Assembly (NCBI GenBank): GCA_965661265.1
Contig: CBFIDE010000014.1
Coordinates: forward strand, 1 to 56,597
From: CBFIDE01 sp965661265
Lineage (GTDB): Bacteria; Bacteroidota; Bacteroidia; Flavobacteriales; Schleiferiaceae
Direction: 5' to 3'
DNA: 56,597 nt
The position numbers were made by a program, and so were the translations under genes. The notes beneath the pieces are model-generated. The model ran no database searches and was not told where the DNA came from. It was given only the letters and a program-made list of their open reading frames with translations. Shown one piece after another: positions 51,004-56,597 of this stretch. Numbering within the stretch: position 1 is the first letter of the stretch; each line of letters starts with the position of its first letter.

Positions 51004-52515
51004 CTAGTGTTTAAAATGTCTTGTACCAGTAAATACCATTGCCATATTATTGTCATTACAATAATCGATAGATAGTTGATCCTTCACTGATCCTCCTGGT
51101 TGAATCACAGCACTGATACCCTCATTCTTAGCAATTTCTACACAATCAGGAAAAGGGAAGAAGGCATCTGAAGCCATCACAGCACCATTAAGGTCAAAGT
51201 TAAAGGATTTAGCCTTTACAATGGCTTGTTTTAAAGCATCTACTCTTGAGGTTTGTCCTGTTCCGCTAGCAATGAGCTGTCCATCTTTAGCCAATACAAT
51301 GGTATTAGACTTAGTATGCTTACAGATTTTTGAAGCAAATGCTAAATCTGTCAATTCTCTTGTGTCAGCCTTTCTTGTGCATTTATCTTCCATTGAAGAT
51401 ATTTGATCTGTAATATTATCCTTGTCCTGAACAAGAATTCCATTTAAAAGAGATCTATAAGTTTTCTTGGGGAAATTGAAATCCTTTAGAATAACAATCA
51501 TTCTGTTTTTCTTAGTTTTCAATACTTCTAAAGCTTCCGGGCTATAGGAAGGAGCGATTACAATTTCAAAAAAGAGATTGTTCATTTCTTGGGCCGTAGC
51601 AAGATCCACTTCTCTGTTGCAAATTAGAACACCTCCAAAGGCTGAAACTGGATCTGCTGCTAGTGCATCTTTCCAAGCTTCAAGCAAAGTAGGTCTTGTG
51701 GCAAGTCCACAGGCATTGTTATGCTTTAGAATAATAAAGGTAGTGTCTTCAAATTCTTTGATAAGATTTACTGCAGCATCAGCATCTAATAGATTGTTAT
51801 AGGATAACTCCTTTCCGTGTAGTTTTTCAAAGACATCATCCATATTACCGTAGAATGCTCCTTCTTGATGTGGATTTTCTCCATATCTAAGGCTATTCTT
51901 TGGGCCTTCTTTTAAGTTGAGTTCGTCTACTCCAAGGAAATAAGAGAATATAGCGCTATCATAGGTAGATGATATCTTAAAGGCTTCCATTGCAAATTCC
52001 TTTCTAACATCTACAGTTAGAGAATTTGAGTTTAATACTTCAATTGCTTTTTTATAGCTATTTCTAGAAGGAATAATCCAAGAATCTTTATAATTCTTAG
52101 CTGCCGCTCTAATCAATGAAATTCCACCGATATCAATTTTTTCAATAATCTCTTCATGCGACCCACCTGCGGCAACAGTCTCTTCAAATGGATATAAATC
52201 TACTACAGTGATGTCAATATTTGGAATTTCAAATTCTTGCATTTCTGCTCGATCAGAATCTAAACCTCTTCTGCCTAAAATACCTCCAAAAACTTTTGGA
52301 TGTAATGTTTTAACTCTTCCTCCTAAAATTGAAGGGTAAGATGTCAAGTCTTCAACGGCTTCTACTTCATAACCTAGATCTTCAATAAATTTTCTAGTAC
52401 CACCTGTAGATAGTAATTTATAGCCTTTTTCAACAAGGCTTTTTACTAATAAATCAAGACCGTCTTTGTAAAAGACTGAAATTAATGCTGTTGGCGCATT
52501 TTTGCTGGAGCTCAT
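51004..52515 (-). CDS. purH: Bifunctional purine biosynthesis protein PurH
   Basis: AICAR transformylase and IMP cyclohydrolase, the last two steps of IMP synthesis. 503 aa. IMPCHase half with LISVFYKDGLDLLVKSLVEK and STGGTRKFIEDLG, LKTLHPKVFGGILGRR. AICARFT half with SLRYGENPHQEGAFY, IILKHNNACGLATRP (catalytic Lys-His) and MASDAFFPFPDCVE. First gene of the minus-strand run with the rod-shape genes. Confidence 0.96.
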   Translation of the reverse strand: MSSSKNAPTALISVFYKDGLDLLVKSLVEKGYKLLSTGGTRKFIEDLGYEVEAVEDLTSYPSILGGRVKTLHPKVFGGILGRRGLDSDRAEMQEFEIPNIDITVVDLYPFEETVAAGGSHEEIIEKIDIGGISLIRAAAKNYKDSWIIPSRNSYKKAIEVLNSNSLTVDVRKEFAMEAFKISSTYDSAIFSYFLGVDELNLKEGPKNSLRYGENPHQEGAFYGNMDDVFEKLHGKELSYNNLLDADAAVNLIKEFEDTTFIILKHNNACGLATRPTLLEAWKDALAADPVSAFGGVLICNREVDLATAQEMNNLFFEIVIAPSYSPEALEVLKTKKNRMIVILKDFNFPKKTYRSLLNGILVQDKDNITDQISSMEDKCTRKADTRELTDLAFASKICKHTKSNTIVLAKDGQLIASGTGQTSRVDALKQAIVKAKSFNFDLNGAVMASDAFFPFPDCVEIAKNEGISAVIQPGGSVKDQLSIDYCNDNNMAMVFTGTRHFKH

Positions 52516-52600
52516 ATATATAAAATTGAAAGGGCGAATTTATGAATAATCTAAGGCTTATTCGTCAATTCAAAAGGTCTTTTTCACATATCTTTATCGG

Positions 52601-53857
52601 ATGAAGTCATGGCTGATATTTTTAAGGATAATAAGCGAGAGCATAAACTTTGCATTTCATGCATTAAGAGTCAATAAACTTAGAACTGTATTAAGTTTGA
52701 CGGGGATTACTATTGGTATTCTTACTATAATCTCAGTATTTACGGTGGTAGATTCTTTAGAGAGGCAAATACGAATGAGTGTCAGTAGCTTAGGAAATAA
52801 TGTTGTTTATGTCCAAAAAATGCCTTGGGGAGGAGACTATAAAGATTACTGGAAATTTATTCAAAGACCAGAGCCCAATTATAGAGATTATCAAAATTTA
52901 AAGAAACAGCTCAATACAAGTGAGTTAGTGAGTTATGCTTATGCTTACAGCAAGACCATAAAGTTTGATAATAACTCAGTAAATAATGCAACTATATTTC
53001 CTGTGACTTTTGAGTATAATGATTTATGGGATTTTGAAATTCAATTTGGACGATACTATTCTGAGTTCGAATATAACTCAGCAAGGCCCGTCGGAATTAT
53101 TGGCTTTGATATTGCGGAAGCATTATTTGGAAATGCAGAGTTAGCTTTAGGAAAGAAAATCAAGCTACAGGGTAGAAAAATTAGAGTAATCGGCGTGTTT
53201 GCAAAGCAGGGTCAAACCTTTACTGGAAATAATCCAGATAGGGCTGTGTTAATTCCAATGAGTTATGTCAGAACAATGATGAGTATTGACAATAGGAATG
53301 GTGCATTTATTATGGTCAAGGCTAAGGAAGGAATAGGAGTGGAGCAAGTAAAAGATGAGGTAGTAGGAGTAATGAGAAAATCAAGGAAGCTTAGCCCAAA
53401 GGCTGATGACAATTTTGCGGTTAATGAGATTTCAGTTATCAATGGATCTCTTCAAGTTTTTTTTAGTGCTTTGGGTCAAATAGGTGCGGTTATAGGAGGC
53501 TTTAGTATTTTGGTAGGGGGCTTTGGTATTGCCAATATAATGTTTGTTAGTGTAAAAGAAAGGACTAATCAAATTGGAATTCAAAAAAGCCTAGGAGCAA
53601 AACGATATTTTATATTAATGCAGTTTTTAATAGAATCAATAACCCTTAGTTTGATTGGTGGTGCTATTGGAGTATTCTTGGTTTTTATTCTTTTCCTCAT
53701 TGTGAACAGCTTTACTAGCTTTGAGTTGATGATGTCGTTAGAAAATTTGGCACAAGGAATAGGCATATCCGTATTCATAGGAATTGTTTCAGGAATTATC
53801 CCAGCATACTTTGCTTCTAAATTAGATCCTGTGGAGGCTATTCGTTCTGGCCAGTAG
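52601..53857 (+). CDS. ABC transporter permease, MacB/FtsX type, without adjacent ATPase
   Basis: 418 aa. N-terminal helix (about 30-50, TVLSLTGITIGILTIISVF), a MacB-type periplasmic domain (about 60-280, with VVYVQKMPWGGDYKDYW) and three C-terminal helices with IMFVSVKERTNQIGIQKSLGAK (about 310-330) and the final YFASKLDPVEAIRSGQ, typical of MacB-family permeases. No ATPase gene lies next to it, so the partner is elsewhere. Transcribed alone, convergent with the GAF gene, overlapping by 20 bp. Confidence 0.85.
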   Translation: MKSWLIFLRIISESINFAFHALRVNKLRTVLSLTGITIGILTIISVFTVVDSLERQIRMSVSSLGNNVVYVQKMPWGGDYKDYWKFIQRPEPNYRDYQNLKKQLNTSELVSYAYAYSKTIKFDNNSVNNATIFPVTFEYNDLWDFEIQFGRYYSEFEYNSARPVGIIGFDIAEALFGNAELALGKKIKLQGRKIRVIGVFAKQGQTFTGNNPDRAVLIPMSYVRTMMSIDNRNGAFIMVKAKEGIGVEQVKDEVVGVMRKSRKLSPKADDNFAVNEISVINGSLQVFFSALGQIGAVIGGFSILVGGFGIANIMFVSVKERTNQIGIQKSLGAKRYFILMQFLIESITLSLIGGAIGVFLVFILFLIVNSFTSFELMMSLENLAQGIGISVFIGIVSGIIPAYFASKLDPVEAIRSGQ

Positions 53858-54344
53858 CAAAGAATACATCATATTCTAAATCGGCGGAAGCCAGAGTTCC
53901 AATTTCCGCACATAGCTCTACCAAGAAACTCTCATCTTCTTTTGTAAATGCTTTTGGAGTTGAGCTATCTATATCAATTTGTGCTAGAAGTTGCCCTGAT
54001 GGACTATAAATAGGCACAACAATTTCAGATTTTACATCTATACTGCAGGCTATATAATTGCTCTCTGCATTCACATCCTCAGCAAGGTAAGTACTTCCGC
54101 TCACGGCTACCTGCCCACAAATACCTTGGCCATATGGAATTCGGATGTGATCAGTTGGTGTTCCAATGTACGGCCCTAATTGGAGTTCTTGTTTGGGTTG
54201 ATCCATGAAATAGAATCCAACCCAATCATAATATTCAATTCTTTGATGAAGTAGTTTACAGATTAAGTCTAGCTTATCTTGGATTTGATAGTTTTCGTCT
54301 ATTAATAACTGAGAGCACTCTGTCTTTAATTGAGTGTAAATCAT
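53838..54344 (-). CDS. GAF-domain protein, free methionine-R-sulfoxide reductase-like
   Basis: 168 aa single GAF domain of the fRMsr type. DWVGFYFMDQPKQELQLGPY, IPYGQGICGQVA (Cys76) and NYIACSIDVKSEIVVPI (Cys100). Known fRMsr enzymes use three cysteines (84, 94, 118 in E. coli numbering); by block alignment Cys76 and Cys100 match 94 and 118, and the 84 position is Asp65/His66, so one resolving Cys is missing. It may still reduce free Met-R-sulfoxide or be a sensor. Overlaps dgkA start by 4 bp. Confidence 0.85.
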   Translation of the reverse strand: MIYTQLKTECSQLLIDENYQIQDKLDLICKLLHQRIEYYDWVGFYFMDQPKQELQLGPYIGTPTDHIRIPYGQGICGQVAVSGSTYLAEDVNAESNYIACSIDVKSEIVVPIYSPSGQLLAQIDIDSSTPKAFTKEDESFLVELCAEIGTLASADLEYDVFFATGQNE

Positions 54345-54703
54345 AATTCTAAGAATTTTGGAATAAAAATTATCAATCCAATTATTATTGCAATGCAGCT
54401 TGAAAAAAGCACAGAGCCAGCAGCTAAATCTTTAGCTTTTTTTGCCAGAGGGTTTATTTCGGGACTAGCTAAATCTGTTAAGTTTTCTATGGCAGAATTT
54501 AACATTTCTAAGCAAATTACAAGTGCAGAAACTAATAGAATAGCAAGCCATTCAGAGGATTTTATTGCGAAATAGAATGAAAGGACCATGACCGATATAA
54601 ATGCTAATAAATGAATTTTTGCGTGAGTTTCATTCTTAAAGAAAAATACGATTCCATCTATTGCATGTTTAAAGGCTTTAATCCTTTGATTGATGTAGTT
54701 CAT
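54341..54703 (-). CDS. dgkA: Diacylglycerol kinase family membrane protein
   Basis: 120 aa, three membrane helices. Motifs: an N-terminal amphipathic start (YINQRIKAFKHAIDGIVFFF), NETHAKIHLLAF, and the catalytic stretch MLNSAIENLTDLASPEINPLAKKAKDLAAGSV (two blocks), which matches DgkA/undecaprenol-kinase. The substrate could be diacylglycerol or undecaprenol. Upstream of the GAF gene with ATGA overlap. Confidence 0.88.
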   Translation of the reverse strand: MNYINQRIKAFKHAIDGIVFFFKNETHAKIHLLAFISVMVLSFYFAIKSSEWLAILLVSALVICLEMLNSAIENLTDLASPEINPLAKKAKDLAAGSVLFSSCIAIIIGLIIFIPKFLEL

Positions 54704-54883
54704 TGCTTGAGTTCTATTTCTGCCTTGGCTAATTTAATATTCCGTGCTAAGTTAAATTAAAGTCGAAAACTAAATCTTTAGCATGAATTCAATTTTATTA
54801 GAAAATCAGAAGCATTTAATTTTTATCTTGCCTCTTTATTGCAAGAAAATCTTTACAAATAAAGTATCTTATAATTTCAACTT

Positions 54884-56597
54884 ATGATTAAACCTAAATT
54901 CAAGCAATGGCTGTTGTTAGCAAGCCTAGTATTTGGTTCTTATTTAGGCTCCGCCCAAGTTGCCGTTGGTAATATTGACCTTCAACAAGTCAGTAACAAT
55001 CCAAATAATCCCTCCGGGATTTGCCAGTGTGACACGATTAGAGTTAGATATGAATTAAAAACATCCTTTAGTTCTGCTACAGAATTCAAATATGAATTAT
55101 CTCAAGATATTAACACTCCAATTAATTGGGCTACCGCTGATGATTTAAGTTTGGTTGCCTTATATACTCAGGTAACGCCAACTGAGGTATTAGCAGCTTC
55201 TGTATCCGATACATTTAATCAAACGACAGGACCAAAATTATTATGGGCTGATGTAGCAGTTCCTTGTAATGCTGGTCTTTTTGGTAGAGCTTTACGAATA
55301 ACTAATAGAGACAATTTTAATAATATAACTCCCTTAGGATCTTCTGATACAGCATTCTTTAATGTGAATAGAATTCCAACCATTGCAGATTTAGATTTTG
55401 CAGTTCTAATCAGCGGTGGAAGTAGACAGCCTACATTTGATAATCCTTATACACCAAATGATGATATAGGTTTTTGCCCTGGTGATACTGTAGTATTAAG
55501 AGTTAGCAGTGATGGAAATGGATTCCAGTGGTACAATAATAATGTTCCCTTATTCATGGAGAATAATGATTCTATTGTACTTACTTCTGGTGGACAGTAT
55601 AAATGTGAAATAATAGATGGACCCTGTTCTATTTTTACTAAAGATACATTGGTAACAATGCTCAGTACTCCTACCAATATAAATGTCAACTTTGTTGCTT
55701 CTGGTAATATTAATTCTATTGATAATCCAAATGCAACGGGCCCGAATAGATCTATACTTGATTCTATTCAGTTTTGTGAAACTGAAACCGCCGTATTAGA
55801 AGCACCAACAAGTACGGATGTAGTCTTTACTTATGAGTGGATTGCTGGATATGAAACCAATGGATTTAATGGTCCTGATACTATTTTCTATTCGTTAAAT
55901 CAAACGGGTCAAACTCTTAACTTGGCAAAATCCCTAATGAATGATACGCTAAATAGTATGATTTTCTTGGTTACAGATGATGGCTTTTGTAGAGATACTA
56001 CAAGAGATTTTCCAATTCATTACTGGATTGATACTATTCCGGATACTAGAATCAATATTATTGAGTTTCCTACTGCTCCTCCAGGAATAAGCTCTCCATT
56101 TGATTATTGCATGAAGGACTCTGTTGTTCTTAATTCTAATGATATTGGAATTAACTGGAAATTTCAATGGCAACGATTAAATACTGGAATTGCAAATCCT
56201 GTTTGGCAGAATATTGTAGGTGATACTTTTAGAGCCATTCAAATTGATACTTCTATTAAACCTATTAGGCCTTTAAGCTATTATAGGTTGCAAACTTGGC
56301 AAGAAACCGCCTTTGGAGATAGAACTTGTAGCTATTTTACTGATAGTGTAAGAGTGCGATGGTATCCTGAAGATAGTTCAATTTTTGTTCCTTCTTCTCT
56401 TGGCAACTTAGTGGGCACAGACTCCGTGGTGATGTGTATTACGGATAGTGTAACACTGCGCGCTCCAGGAGCACCTATTACTCCAAATAATACTCTAATT
56501 TATTCTTACCAATGGCTAACAGATTCTACGAACATACTTGGTGAGCGAATTATTTATCCTTTAGCTGGTGAAACAAACAGAGATTTTATAGCTGATA
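54884..56597 (+). CDS. Large secreted Ig-like repeat protein, right end cut by window
   Basis: An open frame of 571 codons from ATG 54884 runs off the window. Signal peptide WLLLASLVFGSYLGSAQ. The mature part is rich in Asp, Asn, Thr and Ser with paired cysteines (for example GICQCDTIRV; FCPGDTVVLRVSSDGNGFQWY; QYKCEIIDGPCSIF) in repeated Ig-like units of about 100-150 residues, each opening with a Cys-Asp-Thr or C-x-G-D-T-V pattern. Expected to be a large surface protein or adhesin, probably with a C-terminal T9SS sorting domain beyond the edge. Unlike the PKD gene it has no obvious PKD motif. Confidence 0.8.
   Translation, partial: MIKPKFKQWLLLASLVFGSYLGSAQVAVGNIDLQQVSNNPNNPSGICQCDTIRVRYELKTSFSSATEFKYELSQDINTPINWATADDLSLVALYTQVTPTEVLAASVSDTFNQTTGPKLLWADVAVPCNAGLFGRALRITNRDNFNNITPLGSSDTAFFNVNRIPTIADLDFAVLISGGSRQPTFDNPYTPNDDIGFCPGDTVVLRVSSDGNGFQWYNNNVPLFMENNDSIVLTSGGQYKCEIIDGPCSIFTKDTLVTMLSTPTNINVNFVASGNINSIDNPNATGPNRSILDSIQFCETETAVLEAPTSTDVVFTYEWIAGYETNGFNGPDTIFYSLNQTGQTLNLAKSLMNDTLNSMIFLVTDDGFCRDTTRDFPIHYWIDTIPDTRINIIEFPTAPPGISSPFDYCMKDSVVLNSNDIGINWKFQWQRLNTGIANPVWQNIVGDTFRAIQIDTSIKPIRPLSYYRLQTWQETAFGDRTCSYFTDSVRVRWYPEDSSIFVPSSLGNLVGTDSVVMCITDSVTLRAPGAPITPNNTLIYSYQWLTDSTNILGERIIYPLAGETNRDFIAD

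Noticed and set aside
54825..54846. Small inverted repeat TCTTGC/GCAAGA ahead of the large secreted gene
   Set aside because: A 6-bp stem with a 9-nt loop in AT-rich sequence is expected by chance.

Overview
The window is AT-rich, densely packed chromosome from a member of the Bacteroidota, most likely a flavobacterial (Flavobacteriales/Cryomorphaceae-like) bacterium. The evidence is indirect but consistent. There are type IX secretion sorting domains of both types (A on a secreted serine protease, B 'gliding motility-associated' on a PKD-repeat protein). Recurrent TAnnTTTG promoter -7 boxes appear, and Shine-Dalgarno sequences are scarce. Typical Bacteroidota gene neighbourhoods occur: purH-mreBCD-mrdA-rodA, coaX-OMP-TPR-lptC-CNNM-ppiD, and BatA-like/dihydroorotase-like. 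A mevalonate-pathway HMG-CoA reductase sits beside a GYDIA-type GHMP kinase. I see no phage, insertion sequence, CRISPR array or rRNA; the only tRNA is tRNA-Phe(GAA).

Layout. 1-4.9 kb (minus): lpxK (cut by the left edge), miaA, a voltage-gated-type potassium channel with a C-terminal zinc ribbon, then a pRiA4b-ORF3-like protein, a tRNA nucleotidyltransferase and a small membrane protein. 5-13 kb (minus): one tightly overlapping eight-gene run containing an ABC transporter with a histidine-rich external loop, two tandem secreted CFFCG proteins, an alpha/beta hydrolase, a BatA-like VWA protein, a dihydroorotase homologue lacking its metal-binding HxH, and a glycosyltransferase. 13-16.5 kb: a CoA-binding protein, a T9SS serine protease and a 1.5 kb patch of gene decay (degenerate response regulator, acetyltransferase-like pseudogene with six in-frame stops, frameshifted kinase remnant). 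16.5-23 kb: prfC, then a carotenoid locus consisting of a CarH-like B12 photoreceptor/MerR regulator, an ECF sigma factor, crtI, crtB, idi and a pterin synthase. 23-33.5 kb: DUF389 protein, manC, adk, obg, PAP2, fluC, the PKD/CHU_C protein, GHMP kinase, HMG-CoA reductase and two small genes. 33.4-37.6 kb: META-domain lipoprotein, secreted protein, WYL regulator with a partner of unknown function, hydrolase, AlkD-like protein and tRNA-Phe. 37.7-45.5 kb (plus): coaX and an envelope-biogenesis run through lptC and a PpiD-like foldase. 45.5-52.5 kb (minus): rodA, mrdA, mreD, mreC, mreB, purH. 52.6-56.6 kb: an orphan FtsX-type permease, a GAF methionine-sulfoxide-reductase-like protein, dgkA and the start of a large secreted Ig-like protein.

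Functionally, isoprenoid genes are spread through the window: HMG-CoA reductase and a GHMP kinase (mevalonate arm), Idi (IPP/DMAPP), MiaA (DMAPP use on tRNA), CrtB and CrtI (carotenoid). The most distinctive regulatory signal is a perfect 9-bp inverted repeat whose left arm overlaps a TAnnTTTG -7 box just before the ECF sigma gene. It is a good candidate operator for the neighbouring CarH-like light sensor. The most system-like unexplained cassette is the ABC transporter plus paired CxxC secreted proteins at 10.4-13.0 kb, which looks like a metal (zinc or copper) handling system. All functional assignments come from motifs and synteny read by eye; no database search was run.
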